Positions 44,786 to 56,981 of a stretch of 64,000 bases of DNA are shown here, piece by piece. The notes beneath the pieces are model-generated. The model saw only the letters and a list, made by a program, of their open reading frames with translations. It searched no databases and was not told the origin of the DNA. Source of the stretch: Melitaea cinxia (Eukaryota > Arthropoda > Insecta > Lepidoptera > Nymphalidae). Both the position numbers and the translations under genes were made by a program. The DNA is taken from contig NC_059397.1 of NCBI RefSeq assembly GCF_905220565.1, forward strand, positions 14,757,001 to 14,821,000. The letters run 5' to 3'. Numbering within the stretch: the stretch's first letter is position 1; each line of letters starts with the position of its first letter.

Positions 44786-47700
44786 TGTTTGAATACGGTA
44801 ACAATTGTAATCCTACATACTGTAAAGTACTTTTAACCTTAAATAAACGTACACATTTATATTTTATATACAAAAAATAATCAATAGTAAAAGCTTAATT
44901 TAAAAGATTTTAAAAATCATTCTTTCAATTTTTATTTAAAACTAAGTTCAAGTATGACTGACAAGCTTTATTAACATAAGTAGGTATTGTTTATCAAGTC
45001 ACGTTTTCCACTGACGAGGGGTGATAATGTAACGCCCTAGAGCCTATTACGCCCTTAATATAACACAATGTTTTGTATAATGCCTAATTAAGTCTACTTT
45101 GCAGCAAATAATTTGACATTATTAAAATTAATAAATTAACACAGCTTTTGTAAAACTCTTTGAAACAAATCTTTCTAAATGTACTTTATTTTGTTATTAA
45201 GCCCTACTGATATTTGAAAATTTGAAATCTTTCAACATTTTTTTCATAAATTCTTCTGCATTACTTCATGCACGAAATAGTGTCACGTTTCGCTGAGCAT
45301 GAGCGTGCAAGCGAGAGCGCGGAACAAGCGATAGAGAGGCACGATCGGCCCAAGCTTTGGCTTGTGACATATTAATTTATCTCTTTTTTCTCGTGACTTC
45401 AGAGCGAGTAGATCGAATACATAAATGTTAATTTATCGAGAAAAAATTAATTTTCAATTAAGTCCTACTTTGTATTATGGAAAAAAATGATAATTCAGTA
45501 ATAATAATTCAATTCAATTCATAAAAGTATGAAATTTTTCAGCAATGTTCCTTTATGATGTTATCACGTAAAGCTATCGTCCGTAAAACGACTTTTCAGA
45601 CAACCAATATTTTATTTTAATTTTACCTTTGTAATTGTTGAAATTTAGTAAAAATTTACATTGGATGCTTAGAAGTTTAAATAACACTTTCACAACATAC
45701 TTTCTATAAAACACTGTGTAGTACCTATAAGCTCGAAAACTACTTAACAACATTAGGTTGGCCACAGTAGAAAATATCTTGCTCAAATTCTGCAGCGCTG
45801 TAGGAGAAATAACCTCAACTTTACAGAATATCTGGTTAGGCTATTACCATAAGACGGGTGGTATTTGCCACTCTAATCGTAAAAAACAAGGTTTTTACTA
45901 ACAGACGCTAAAACACAGAGTGCATCATGAGAACGGTATAGGTGTATATTATACGTATTTGTCACAGACATTCCACAAATGTGTTTATCTATCTTTTGAT
46001 AACAATATAAAGATTAGTACTCAGAATTATTCTATTTCTACTTTTTAGACTCACGGGCATACTTTAATGACTAATAATCATTTTTGGACGGATGGCAACT
46101 CCTTGGCAAATATTTATTTTAATTTGTATTATTGACATTATACTTGAGGAGGTATACACAAGAATAGAAGGTACAAATACTATGGTAACGAGGAAGGTTG
46201 TTTGTATTATTATTATTGGCACTATAATTTAATATACGAAGTCAATATATTTTATTTAGACACAATATCCGATAGACAAGTTTTAATGAGAGTTACCCGA
46301 AGTTCATACAAGTTAACCCGCGGGCTGAAGTTAATAAGAGATAACGCTATAGGAAACTTAGTCATAAATGGAATTATTTATTCAAAGGAGGACGCGTTGT
46401 CTTACTGCCTTATACGACGGAAATTAAAACGGCTGCTCGAGATTCAGATGTTTTTTTTTTGTTCTAGTAATTCATGTAGATAAATGGTAAATCGAATTTT
46501 TATCCATTTTTTTCATAAAGGAATCGAGTACTTAATACCAACGTTTTTACTGATTTTTACATTTTTCAATAACGAATTGTTTATAAGTTCGAATAACTTG
46601 AAGTTTAACGCTAAATCAGGGGTCAGCTAATTATGTTTAGTTAGATTCTCTAGTTCTCTTCTGCTGCTCTTCTTCGCTTATATCTAGCAAGTATAAACAA
46701 GATTCGTGTAATTTTTTTGTTAAATAATTTATTTCTCAAAATAAAACAATACAATTTACTTTGAACATTGGAGAAAACATGATTAACATACTTAAATATT
46801 TTATAGGCGACAAAGGGGCGGCAAAATTTTTTTTTTATATGTCATATAAAAAATACAAAGTGCAATGCAATAACAAGTAGTACGTATTGTATGATAGCAA
46901 TCAGATAGCAATTAGACCCTTTTTAACAAATTATACATTATAATTTCTAAAAAGAACATAGTACAATACATAATACAATAGAAACAACAATACAATAGAA
47001 CTTAGTACAATAGAAAAAGAAATAAATGAATGTATACTATTAGTCACTTTCGCAATAAGACAACAATAAAGACTTTAGAATTATATTTATTTAAAAATAA
47101 ACTTTCTTGAGTAATAAAAAGAAATAACTTCACTGAATTGCAGTCAGTATTATATTACATGAGAGAAGAAGAGAGCTTAAGATGAGAAACGTGTAATAAT
47201 TAAAGCAAATTGACTATAAAGCCTCTCACTCAGTATACCAAACGCAGTTGTAGTAACCCACTGTTCCATTAAGCCTTAGCTTGCTAATATGCCACCTAAT
47301 AAAGATAGGGACCTTGATAGGCCACTACAGTTCTGTTCCGGCTCGGCGTATATAAATGTCTTAGAATTATCCCCGAGACATGGAGAATTATCACGAAGAT
47401 TGTCTCTTAATAATGAATAAACATATATATAAATTAAATCTACCGTTGTGTACACGTCGAGGAAAAGTACTGGATAGATTTCAATTATGTCTTCTTAGTT
47501 TTATTAAGCTTAAGCGAGACTATTTCTCAGATTGAATATAAAACAATAATAGTTTAACACCGGGTATTTTTACCAATAAATTATGTAAAGAAAGGATACT
47601 TTTGCCTCCCATACCAAACTCGTCGAGTATACCGTATACAGCAAACAAATAAGAACGAAGTCGCGAATTATTAACTCGACAAAAACAAAACAAAAAAATG

Positions 47701-48606
47701 TGGCGTATACCTACATATGTGACACATACTTTTTATTAAATAAACCGCTCTTTTATGATAATTAGGACTAATCTCGCTTCAACATCCCAACTCGCTTCGA
47801 CATCTCAAACAATTAAGGCTTACAGTAAAATTAATGGCATATTAATCTTAGTAAGCTCAATAATAATACCTACCCTCTTTACCTATGTAAGAGCAGAAAA
47901 GTTAGAAAAATATGTAATTTATTATTTAAACTATGGTTTTTACAATAAACCGTACTAATGATATTTATTTTATACACATAGACTAATATATCTAATGAAG
48001 AGGTAAAATTTGTCAGATCGTTTTTAGGTTTCTAGGGGCTAATAATATCTGTGTTCTAAAATAATTGATAAATTCTTTGACCGGTAGATAGCTACATTAT
48101 TCAAGTCAATAAATAAGCTTCTCAGTCAATGTTTGTTTCATATGTGTATGTACAGTTATTAAATTGACTTGACGAAATCTAAGATTAAATTATTTAAAAA
48201 CAACCTAACAGAAACGTCAGCAATAACAACTTAGTAACGTTTTAATACAAACTACGAACTTTCTAGTAATTATTTTAGGACCTAACTATGAGCTCTTCAC
48301 TACAAATTACTATTGGATCTAATTTACAGAAACAATGAGAAGATGAATGAGAGCTCGAAGGAGAAATGTTCTCCTAAGATAAATTATATAAACAAGGCAT
48401 AATTATTTCAGACGACAAATTAAAACCATTCTGTTGAGTTGGTAAATTAGAACAAGTATTTATGAAACATTTTATTAGCTCTAAAACAAAATGAGAGCTA
48501 TAGTTCACAAAATCTAGAAAATATTTTAGACTAGATTAAATTTTAACGATAATTATTTCCTTGTTTATTGGAACGAAGTTCCTTACGGCAGGCTGGACAT
48601 TTGGCT
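44786..48606. other. Long non-coding stretch
   Basis: No host gene recognised over ~3.8 kb. A decayed piece of the GCAGGAATTTCCTGCTC family may lie at 45775-45870 (GCTCAAATTCTGCAGCGCTG). A 93-codon frame at 46202-46483 contains the segment YKLTRGLKLIRDNAIGNLVI, has no recognised domain and may be chance. The 5' copy of the R1 target duplication lies at 48591-48606. Confidence 0.4.
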
Positions 48607-49286
48607 CGGGCACGGCTGCTTTGGTGAATACTTGTGTCGGACGGCCCAAAGGGAGCCGACGACTGGATGTCACGATTGTGGCGCGGCGGTGGACTCTGCC
48701 CAGCACACCCTCGAGGTGTGCCCGAGATGGGCGGCGCTACGCCGCGATCTGACGGCAGTCCTCGGAGGGGACTTGTCACTGCCGAGTGTTATCACCGCGA
48801 TGCTCGGCGACGACGAGTCCTGGAAGGTGATGGTCTCCTTCTGCGAGACAGTAATGTCCCAGAAGGAGAACGACGAGCGGATGAGAGAGGGGTCCGCCAA
48901 CGAGGCCTCCGTCCGCAGGCGACGAACGGGGGTTCGTAGGAGGCGTTACTTAATGCGTTTCCAGTAACGCCCCTGAGCCCATGTCGGGCCGGGATGGGAA
49001 CCCGGTCCTGCTAGACATGGCGTCGTCGGGATTGTTAAGAGGTGAGCCGGACAGTCCCCATGTAGGAGAAGTCTGGTCTTTTCGCCGAGGCCAGCCATTC
49101 GCTGGAGGGATCCTGTTGCCTGCAGATCCGGGACCCTCCAATTAAAGCGGCTGAAGGCTCCCGCAGGGGTTTTGGTCGGTAGTGCACCCCCAAGTGCTGA
49201 AGCCGACATACGGTCTAGGAATGCCTACCCGGGCATCCTGGATATCACCCGTAAATGGGTTACCCTGCGATATCAAAAAAAAAAAA
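48607..49286 (+). mobile_element. R1-clade LINE, heavily 5'-truncated copy
   Basis: It is flanked by the 16-bp duplication GGCTGGACATTTGGCT (48591-48606) and GGCTTGACATTTGGCT (49287-49302), one mismatch. It holds only the last ~120 codons of ORF2 and the 3' untranslated region, ending GATATC and an A run (49275-49286). It is the same family as the element at 17806-21373 and lies in the opposite orientation. Confidence 0.88.
48608..48967 (+). pseudogene. C-terminal fragment of R1-clade ORF2
   Basis: The frame reads GHGCFGEYLCRTAQREPTTG, CHDCGAAVDSAQHTLEVC and on to a stop at 48965-48967, giving the zinc knuckle and the basic tail RRRRTGVRRRRYLMRFQ. By eye it differs from the other copy at roughly half a dozen residues out of ~115, so the two insertions come from close but distinct source elements. 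It is only the truncated end and makes no working protein. Confidence 0.85.
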
Positions 49287-49302
49287 GGCTTGACATTTGG
49301 CT

Positions 49303-49636
49303 GGGCGAGCGAACTGAAAAAAAATGTGATACTAATACCGTAAGAAAAATATATAACGGAAGTGACGTAATATCAGTCACACGACTGTATAATGTGACGT
49401 TTGTAAAACTAAAATATTACTAGTAAACTTTCTTTAAATTATTTATGTAATTTTATACTGTCGACAACAATAAATAAAGCCATGTGTTTTTATTTCACTT
49501 AATAGTTTGAATTATTATTATTATTATATTGTTTGATTTATTTTATTTTACGGTATTTGTTATTTTCTAAAATACTAAATTTCCTAAAAACTTTTATATA
49601 CTGAATTAAAAACCTATCAACAAAATTAAAAAAAAA
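49303..49636. other. Non-coding stretch
   Basis: AT-rich, no gene recognised. Confidence 0.4.
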
Positions 49637-50249
49637 TAATTGTGTTTGCTCGCAAACGAAAAAAAAACCGACTTCAATTACATCGACCAGTAATACAGCG
49701 TAGATCGACGAAAAAATTGTCAAGCAACTACGCGTTATTAAAGATTACTCAAAAAGTAGTTATCAGATCTCAATAAAATTTATATGTGACCACATGATAA
49801 ACATCAGCTTTCGATTAAATAAAAAATTATCAAAATCGGTACACCCAGTAAAAAGTTATTACGGATTTTCGAGAGTTTCCCTCGATTCCTCTGGGATCCC
49901 ATCATTAGATCCTAGTTTCCTTATCACGGTACCAAACTAGGGATATCCCCTTTCTAACAAAAAAAGAATTATCAAAATCGGTACATCCAGTAGAAAGTTA
50001 TGCGGTATAATACAACGTAGGTCGACGAAAAAAGCGTCAAGTAAAAACACATTATTAGATATAACTCGAAAAGTAGTTGTTAGATCTCAAATAAATTTAA
50101 ATGGGACCAATTGGCACACACCACCTTTCGATTAAAACAAAATTTGTCGAAATCGGTCCACACGGGCAAAAGTTCTGATGTAACATACATAAAAAAAAAA
50201 AATACAGTCGAATTGAGAACCTCCTCCTTTTTTGGAAGTCGGTTAAAAA
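49637..50249 (-). repeat. AACCGACTTC-family complete short copy, minus strand
   Basis: Read on the minus strand it runs from TTTTTAACCGACTTCC near 50249 through three modules to GAAGTCGGTTTTTTTTTCGT, hairpin GTTTGCGAGCAAAC and ACAATTATT at about 49637. It is the clearest single short-form copy in the window. Confidence 0.75.
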
Positions 50250-50369
50250 TCAAGAACTATAATTATAGAATAATTTTTACTTTGTTGCATTTTAGTAATA
50301 AGGTACTTAACGTCTCCTGCTCTGCGGGATGAGGGGTTATCTATCAATAAGTTAGAACTTTTATGAGTA

Positions 50370-50408
50370 TTTTTAACCGACTTCAAAAAAGGAGGAGGTT
50401 ACTCAATT
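50370..50408 (+). repeat. AACCGACTTC-family 5' end only
   Basis: TTTTTAACCGACTTCAAAAA followed by AGGAGGAGGTTACTCAATTC stops after ~40 bases. It is a solo 5' end, as also seen at 6748-6793. Confidence 0.6.
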
Positions 50409-50520
50409 CGACCAATGAAAACGTAAAAAAGTGATATATATACCTATTGGTTCTAACGCATTCTTCGCTTGGTATTAGTCGATATTTAATCATTATTATT
50501 ATTTGCCATTTTTATTATCA

Positions 50521-50964
50521 TTTTTAACCGACTTCAAAAAAGGAGAAGGTTGCTCAATTCGACTGTATATTTTTTTATGTATGTATGTTCGGGGATAACT
50601 TCGTCATTTACTAATCGATTTTGATAATTCTTTTTTTGTTGGAAAAGAGATATCCTAAGTGTGGTAGTACCATGATAAGGAAACCAGGATCTGATGATGG
50701 GATCCCAGAGAAATCGAGGGAAACCCTCGAAAATCCACATAACTTTTTACTGGGTGTACTGATTTTGATGATGTTTAATTTAATCAAAAGCCGATGTTTA
50801 TCATGTGGTCACATTTAAATTTCATCGAGGTCTGATTACAACTTTTGGAGTCATCTTTGATAATGCGTATTTACTTGACTATTTTTTTGTCTACCCACGT
50901 TGTATTACTTTTCGATGTAATTGAAATCGGTTTTTTTTTCGTTTGCCAGCAAACACAATTATTT
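50521..50964 (+). repeat. AACCGACTTC-family copy
   Basis: It runs from TTTTTAACCGACTTCAAAAA through two modules to TTGAAATCGGTTTTTTTTTC, hairpin GTTTGCCAGCAAAC and ACAATTATT. Confidence 0.7.
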
Positions 50965-51068
50965 TTTAATCTTTAACTATTTAAAAAAAATAGGATGTTC
51001 TCCGTTCGAGTGTGGGTGTACCGATGTTGATGATTCTTTTTTGAATGGAAAACTGACGCTTTTTACGT

Positions 51069-51450
51069 CATCATCATCATCATAATTTCAGCCTATGGCA
51101 GTCCACTGCTGGACATAGGCCTCCCCAAGTTCGCGCCAGACATCCCGGTTTTCCGCAATCCTCACCCAGCCTACACCGGCAATCTTACGTAGATCGTCGG
51201 TCCAACGGGCCGGAGTACGTCCCACACTGCGTTTGCCAAGACGCAGTCTCAACTCCAGGACCCGTCTACTCCAACGGCCATCGGTCCTGCGACACAGATG
51301 ACCAGCCCACTGCCACTTCAACTTGATCATTCTGTGGGCTATGTCGGTTACTTTCGTTCTCTCGCGGATAGTCTCATTTCTAATCCTATCTTTGAGAGAA
51401 ACCCCAAGCATAGCCCGTTCCATTGCACGTTAAGCGACTTTAAATTTTAA
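51069..51450 (-). mobile_element. RTE-like LINE, 5'-truncated, inserted in AACCGACTTC repeat
   Basis: It is flanked by GCTTTTTACGT (51058-51068) and GCTTTTCACGT (51451-51461), an 11-bp duplication with one mismatch. On the minus strand it ends GGCCTATGTCCAGCAGTGGA, ATAGGCTGAAATTATGATGA and a TGATGATGA tail, the same end as the SINE-like repeats. Confidence 0.75.
51088..51426 (-). pseudogene. C-terminal fragment of RTE-like LINE protein
   Basis: The frame reads RAMLGVSLKDRIRNETIRER, then IKLKWQWAGHLCRRTDGRW, RWTDDLRKIAGVGWVRIAEN and finally ELGEAYVQQWTAIG. These are the usual last ~110 residues of a lepidopteran RTE protein. The last codons (EAYVQQWT) lie in the very sequence copied at the ends of the SINE-like repeats. 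The catalytic domains are absent because of 5' truncation. Confidence 0.78.
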
Positions 51451-51602
51451 GCTTTTCACGTGGTCCCATTTAATTTTGATCGATATCTGCTGAGTACTTT
51501 TTGAGCTATATCCGCTTATTTACTTGACTATTACTCTTCGATCTATCGATGTAATTGGTCGGTTTTTTTCTTTCGGTTTGCATATAGAAACACAATTATT
51601 TT

Positions 51603-52555
51603 TTCGTCAGGCCATGACCCACACACCACCTGCAATGGGAGCACTGGTCGCATCGTTTACCCAACGGCACCATAGGCGTAACCAGAATTTTAGAAGGAAG
51701 GAAGGTGAGGCAAAACAAATGAATGTGAAAATTCGATAAAAAATAAAAAAAATATATTTTACTGCAACTTTTCATTAAGAGCCATTTCACAATTTTTCGC
51801 TCTGCAAGTTTAGGTAAATTTGGTCGCATCGCGCGATTCGTACGAGCCACGTGATCTTTGTGCTACTTGGTATAGTGTGACAACCAAAAAACCATTTTGA
51901 TCTTTTTAAATGTATAATAAAAATTAATAATTATGTTATAAAAAGTTTTTTACATAGTTAATTTGTTACAAATTTCAAGTATGTTATGTAACAAACAACA
52001 GTCAATAAATTTAAAATAAAAATAAAAAATCAATTTTTGAAACAATTTTTTTTAATTGATTTATATAAAATAATATATAAATAAAATAGCATTTTATTAT
52101 GCTCCAGAAAATCTGAGTGTGAATGTGAGTTGCATAGTTTTAAATGCAAGTATCAAATTTTCAAATCATCATTCATCAAATTTTGCTGGCTTTAATTTTT
52201 TTATAAACTCAATGACACCGACAAACATATTTATTAACAAATAACAAGACACACAGATTTAAATGCCTATTTATATTGATAATGTGAGAAAAAATATTAT
52301 AACATATATAATGTAAACAAACGTGTTTACAGAAATTATCATTATATAATTTTACAGTAATGTTCGCATATTTCTTTATTTTTATGAAAGTATCAAATGC
52401 AGCTTATCACACTATAACAACAGTCGCTTGGCGCGTGTGAGCAAAAGAGACAGCTGCGCAGAATTTGGCGTAGATCTTACCTCTAAGAGCGCTGGCGCTC
52501 GACTAATTTACTGGGTATGATGCGTGGTATTATATACTATCTTTTTATATACTAT
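51603..52555. other. Non-coding stretch
   Basis: No gene recognised. Confidence 0.4.
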
Positions 52556-52985
52556 TTTTTTACATGAAAGCAGAATAATTGCAGTTGAGAGGAGTTAAAC
52601 TGAGTGACAGAATAAGAAATAGTGAGATAAGGAAACGTTGTGGTCTGAAAGAAGATGTAGTGACAAAAATTGAGAAAGGTATGCTCAGATGATTTGGCCA
52701 TATCGAGAGAATGAGTGAAGAACGATTAACGAAAAAAGTGTATAGGGCCAGTGTGAATGGAAGGGTTGGAAAGGGTAGACCTAGGCGGACGTTTCGAGAC
52801 CAAATAAGGGACGTCTTGAAAAAAAAGGCCAGGTCAAGAGTACTCTAGACCGAAGAGCATGTATGAATGGAATAATAAAAGTGGACGAAGCGAAAGAAGT
52901 ATGTAAGGATCGTAGCAAGTGGAAAGAAGTGGTCTCTGCCTACCCCTACGGGAAAGAGGGGCGATTATATGTATGTATGTATGTA
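52556..52985 (+). mobile_element. RTE-like LINE, 3' fragment, second copy of the 2968-5338 family
   Basis: It repeats the last part of the first RTE element: GAGTTAAACTGAGTGACAGA, GATAAGGAAACGTTGTGGTC and GGAAGGGTTGGAAAGGGTAG. It closes with an ATGT tail at 52969-52988. An internal deletion near 52590 removes part of the start, and an in-frame stop (TGATTTGGCC near 52690) breaks the protein. Confidence 0.75.
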
Positions 52986-53029
52986 TGTGTACAAAAATAA
53001 TTAAATATTTTAATTTTTTTTTATTTATA

Positions 53030-53165
53030 GATTTACCCTTTATTGTACAGCACAATATGCAAATACAAAATAATAATAATACAGACAACTTAAGAATGTG
53101 TAGTACAAGAGGTGGTCTTATGGCTAATTTGCCATTTTTTATGTACCTAAATGATGTAAGTTTAC
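53030..53165 (-). repeat. Jockey-like LINE 3' end, minus strand
   Basis: On the minus strand AAAAATGGCAAATTAGCCAT, AGACCACCTCTTGTAC and GTGCTGTACAATAAAGGGTA match the 3' end at 33230-33372. Confidence 0.55.
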
Positions 53166-53784
53166 TTTTGTATAGATAGTTTCTTAAAATTTCTGTTTTC
53201 TAAGAAAAATATCGCTTTTAAAGTTATACTTATTTGGAAAATATTTGTAACTTTAAAATTTTATTACGGATTAACGGAGATACTGCATTATGTATCAACA
53301 AAAACATATTCCGCATATTACCATATTTTTTATAGTTTTAAGCTAGAGGTTATTGAAATAGAGGACTTCAAAGTATACATTTCGACGTTTACCTTGGGAG
53401 GCGGCTGATGAAAAGGTTAATAATTTTGTACACACAATATAAATCAAAATCATGATTCATTATGATACGACAACAAAGGTTGCTCTATTATATTTCAAAA
53501 ATATAAATTACATTATTGCATCCGATACTGAGATTAACGACGTCAAAATATTACAATTTCGCGGATTGTTACCAATTTTTGTGAAATGGCTCTTAACATT
53601 TACTATCTACGCTACTTAAATAATATTTTTGAAAGTTTAAGCTAAATCTATATCTAAAATTTCCCTGTTTAAATCAAAATATCTATTATTAGCTTTGATT
53701 AAGGGTGGCAAAAATCCCATCTTGACCCACCGTGAGTGAGCAGCACCCTGAGCATGAAATTTGTTTTGCGTAGAGATACAGACG
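53166..53784. other. Non-coding stretch
   Basis: No gene recognised. Confidence 0.4.
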
Positions 53785-53912
53785 TGGGTCACCAACCCGC
53801 CTGCCCAGCGTGGTGACTATGGGCAACACACATAAGTTCACGCATTTTTGGCACGAACTTGTGGAGGCCTATGTCCAGCTGTGGACTGTATAGGCTGTAA
53901 TGATGACAGACG
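53785..53912 (+). repeat. RTE-tail SINE-like repeat, copy 3 (3' half)
   Basis: It holds only CACCAACCCGCCTGCCCAGC to GGAGGCCTATGTCCAGCTGT and a short TGATGACAG tail, so it is 5'-truncated as expected of retroposition. Confidence 0.62.
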
Positions 53913-54421
53913 TGGGAGATTTCAGTTACGACGAGCACCTCATTCCAAGATTGGAATGAAATTTCAAAAAAATGTGAAGTGTTTGTAATTTGTAGCAGTA
54001 TACAATTAGTAAACCTTAAATAATATTATTAAATATTATATTGACTACCCTGTTGTGGCAATGTGCAGTGTACCTTACTTATTTCTTTGAGGATCCGAGG
54101 GTTCGATTCCCACCCCTGAGTCTTGGTATAATGTGTATGTATTTATCTATATATTATGTATTATTAGATTTATTTGGATTTATAAAAATAGAATAATTTA
54201 AATAAAAAATTACCTATATAAATCGACTAATACCTATAAAACAAATTTTTGAGTTCCTTATCTTAGGAATAAACGATCATGTGTGTACGTTAAAGACAAA
54301 ATAAACAGATAACAACAAAAAAATTGGCTGTCTGTAAAGTTGGATGGCTTCTTGGCAAATAGCAACATTTGTACTTTTGACGTTTTGATATTTTGAAATT
54401 TGAAGTTTCAAGTTTAAAGCG
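53913..54421. other. Non-coding stretch with a possible tRNA-derived SINE remnant
   Basis: Near 54090-54112 GGGTTCGATTCCC matches a tRNA B box and is followed by an AT-rich tail with ATGTATTTAT phrases, as in tRNA-derived SINEs. No matching A box was identified, so this is only a hint. The left copy of the hAT target duplication is at 54422-54429. Confidence 0.35.
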
Positions 54422-54676
54422 TTAAGCTATAGGGATGGGCAAATGAAAAAAATATATCGATATATATCGTATCGATATTTTAAAAAAATATCGATATATA
54501 CTGAATAAAAAATATCGATATTTCGATATATCGATATTTTTACTACAAATTGAAAATTAATACATATTTGGCAAGTATATTAATTTTATTACATATTATT
54601 ACAATGAAGACTTAAGTATTATGATAACAATGAAGAATATATATATTATTGTATATTACTAAATTACATATCATTA

Positions 54677-54835
54677 CTAGCTGCTGTGGCCGTGACTTCG
54701 TCTGCGTGGAATTTAACAAAAAAGTTATTGTTCAGTTCGCAGTTATAAAAAAAAATATAAAATAAAAGTAGCCTAAGTTACACCTTATTACACCAGCTAT
54801 CTGCTAGTGAAAGTCCCGTCAAAATCGGTCCAGCT
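54677..54835 (-). mobile_element. Helitron copy nested in the hAT-like element
   Basis: On the minus strand it carries AGCTGGACCGATTTTGACGG, later TTAAATTCCACGCAGACGAA, and ends CACAGCAGCTAG followed by T. It is the same family as 26903-27116. The 5' part is missing. Confidence 0.6.
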
Positions 54836-54938
54836 TAATGAACATGTACGCACACGTTACACCATAGATTAGCATTAGATTCACACTTTGGTCTTTGATC
54901 ACACTCAAATTTAGTCTAAAGAAACTACCCATAGACAT

Positions 54939-56902
54939 ACATGCCTACTCAATGGGCAAATCAACGGACTCTGCCCTACATAAGGTTATATCCTATATAG
55001 AGGGCAATCTCCATCACAAAATATCAACCTTAGGCGCCTTTATTGATATTGAAGGGGCCTTTGATAAAACTAAGTTCACCAGCATAAGCCGTGCCCTGAC
55101 CAAGCATGGAGTCAATAACACGATTGCCGGGTGGATTGACAGCATGCTGAAGTACAGGGCCATCCAATTCACTGTGAATGAAATAACTAGAGGCGTTGTA
55201 GCGAGGGGGTGTCCGCAGGGGGGGGTCCTTTCCCCACTTCTGTGGAACATAGTGATCGACGAACTGATCACCTTGCTCAACGACCGCAGATTTCTAACAG
55301 TGGGCTATGCAGACGACTTAACTGTACTCATCAGTGGACCATCTGAGAGGACAGTCTGCGACCAAATGAGGGCCGCACTAAAAGTCGTTGAACAGTGGTG
55401 TACGGACCACGAACTAACAGTGAACCCCGCAAAGACGGAACTTGCGATGTTCACAAATAAACGGAATTTAGGAAACCTTAAACTCCCTAAATTATTTGGC
55501 ACCAGTCTTGCCCTAACCAAGGAGGTCAAATATCTTGGAGTAATCCTTGATAGTAAGCTTCTTTGGAACAGGCATTTAGACTCAAAAATCAACAAAGCCA
55601 GCATAATCCTCTGCCAATGCAAAAGGCTCCTCGGCAAAAGCTGGGGCATATCACCTAAAATTACTCTATGGCTTTACAAAACTATTGTCAGGCCTATAAT
55701 CACCTACGGTGCGGTAATCTGGTGGCAGAGAACAGAACTTACAACCGTTAGAAACAAACTCCAGCGGTTTCAGAGAATAGCATGCTCTGCAATCACTGGC
55801 TGTATGCGTACCGCCCCCACAGCAGCTCTTGAGGTTATGCTTGACCTGGCACCGCTTGACTTGTTCATACAACAGGAGGCGGCTATGTCAGCTATCAGGC
55901 TGAAACACTTGGGCTTGTGGTGCAACCAGGAGGGTCCACACAATAGACTTTGGAGCAACCTTGTGAGCTATGAGCCACTACTTGCTGCTCCTTGTGATAG
56001 GATTCCCAAACAACATATTTTCGAAAGAAAGTACCATATACAACCGTTTGAGGCTGAAAGAGACCAATCCGGCATACGCGAGGTCCGCATCTACACGGAT
56101 GGCTCCAAAATGGGGTTTGGCACCGGTGCCGGAGTGTACTCACAAGACCTCAATATCAACTTATCACTAACGCTGGGCCAACACATCTCCATCTTTCAAT
56201 GTTGCGATAACCCATGCAGCCACCGCCGTCCTGTCAAAAGGCATTAGGGATTGCAATATCCGTATTCTGTCGGACACCATGGCCGTACTTAAAGCGCTAG
56301 AGAGCAGTTCGACTAACTCTAGTCTTATATACGAATGTCATCAAACCCTGGAAGTATTAGCCTCACACAATGAGGTAATCCTCCAGTGGATAAAAGGACA
56401 TAGTGGATCGCACGGAAACGATGCTGCCGACGAGCTTGCAAGACAGGGGTCCAGTACAAAGGTTGCCGGCCCAACCATCCTATTGCCGCTACCTTTTGGA
56501 CAACTGCGCTCGTGGGTAAGGCAACGTACACGTGCAAATCACAATGCCCTTTGGGCAAACCAAACCGGCTGTAGACAGTCCAAATTGAAACTCACGGAAG
56601 TATCACCGCACCTAGCGTGCCGACTGCTCAGTCTCAACCGCCTGGACATCAGAATAGTTGTTGGCACGATTACCGGCCACATGGCACTCAACCACCAACT
56701 ATTCATCATGAATGCAACAGACAGCCCTCTTTGCAGGGGCTGTCTGGCTGCCGAAGAAACAGCCGCCCACGTAATCCTGGAATGCGAGGGAGTGGCCGCA
56801 CACCGGGCTACCATCCTTAAGGATATAAGGACGCTCCGAGAAGCCTGTGAACGCCCCAGGAGGCTTCTGAGCTTCTGGAAGGAGCTGGGCTGGCTGAACT
56901 AG
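54939..56902 (+). pseudogene. Reverse transcriptase / RNase H polyprotein fragment (I/LOA-like), one frameshift
   Basis: The first frame (to 56247) has AYSMGKSTDSALHKVISYIE, AFIDIEGAFDKTKF, GCPQGGVLSPLLWNIVIDEL and the catalytic box VGYADDLTVLI. Further on are EVKYLGVILDSKL and the start of RNase H (VRIYTDGSKMGFGTGAGVYS). A frameshift near 56195-56220 moves to the second frame (to 56902), which has the remaining RNase H residues in ILSDTMAVLKALES and LQWIKGHSGSHGNDAADELA. A CCHC knuckle follows (CRGCLAAEETAAHVILEC). The codons upstream of 54939 belong to the host element. The frameshift prevents a full protein, but the domains are otherwise well kept. Confidence 0.82.
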
Positions 56903-56981
56903 TCAGCCCACTTTTCACGCATAATGGACCACCTTTGCGTCTAAATGCGGAAAATCGAGCCCAACACAAATCGAGCCCAAC
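54939..56981 (+). mobile_element. RNase H-bearing non-LTR retrotransposon (I/LOA-like), 5'-truncated
   Basis: It is flanked by the exact 15-bp duplication ACTACCCATAGACAT (54924-54938 and 56982-56996). It begins inside the reverse transcriptase, runs through an RNase H domain and a zinc knuckle, and ends without poly(A). The end is instead two tandem copies of the 16-base unit AAATCGAGCCCAACAC (56952-56983). RNase H plus a non-poly(A) tail points to the I/LOA group of LINEs. It sits inside the hAT-like element and so inserted after it. Confidence 0.85.

Larger units (their letters stand above)
50985..51602 (+). repeat. AACCGACTTC-family copy split by an RTE insertion
   Basis: Module sequence before 51069 (GTGTACCGATGTTGATGATT) continues after 51450 (CACGTGGTCCCATTTAATTT) and ends GGTCGGTTTTTTTCTTTCGG with a decayed hairpin and ACAATTATT. 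The gap is the RTE-like LINE at 51069-51450. Confidence 0.6.

Noticed and set aside
46202..46483. 93-codon frame as a possible host exon
   Set aside because: No domain, no clear splice sites and AT-driven codon use; it cannot be told from chance.
54895..54938. N-terminal codons MITLKFSLKKLPID as part of the RNase H LINE protein
   Set aside because: They lie outside the 15-bp target duplication and belong to the interrupted hAT-like element.
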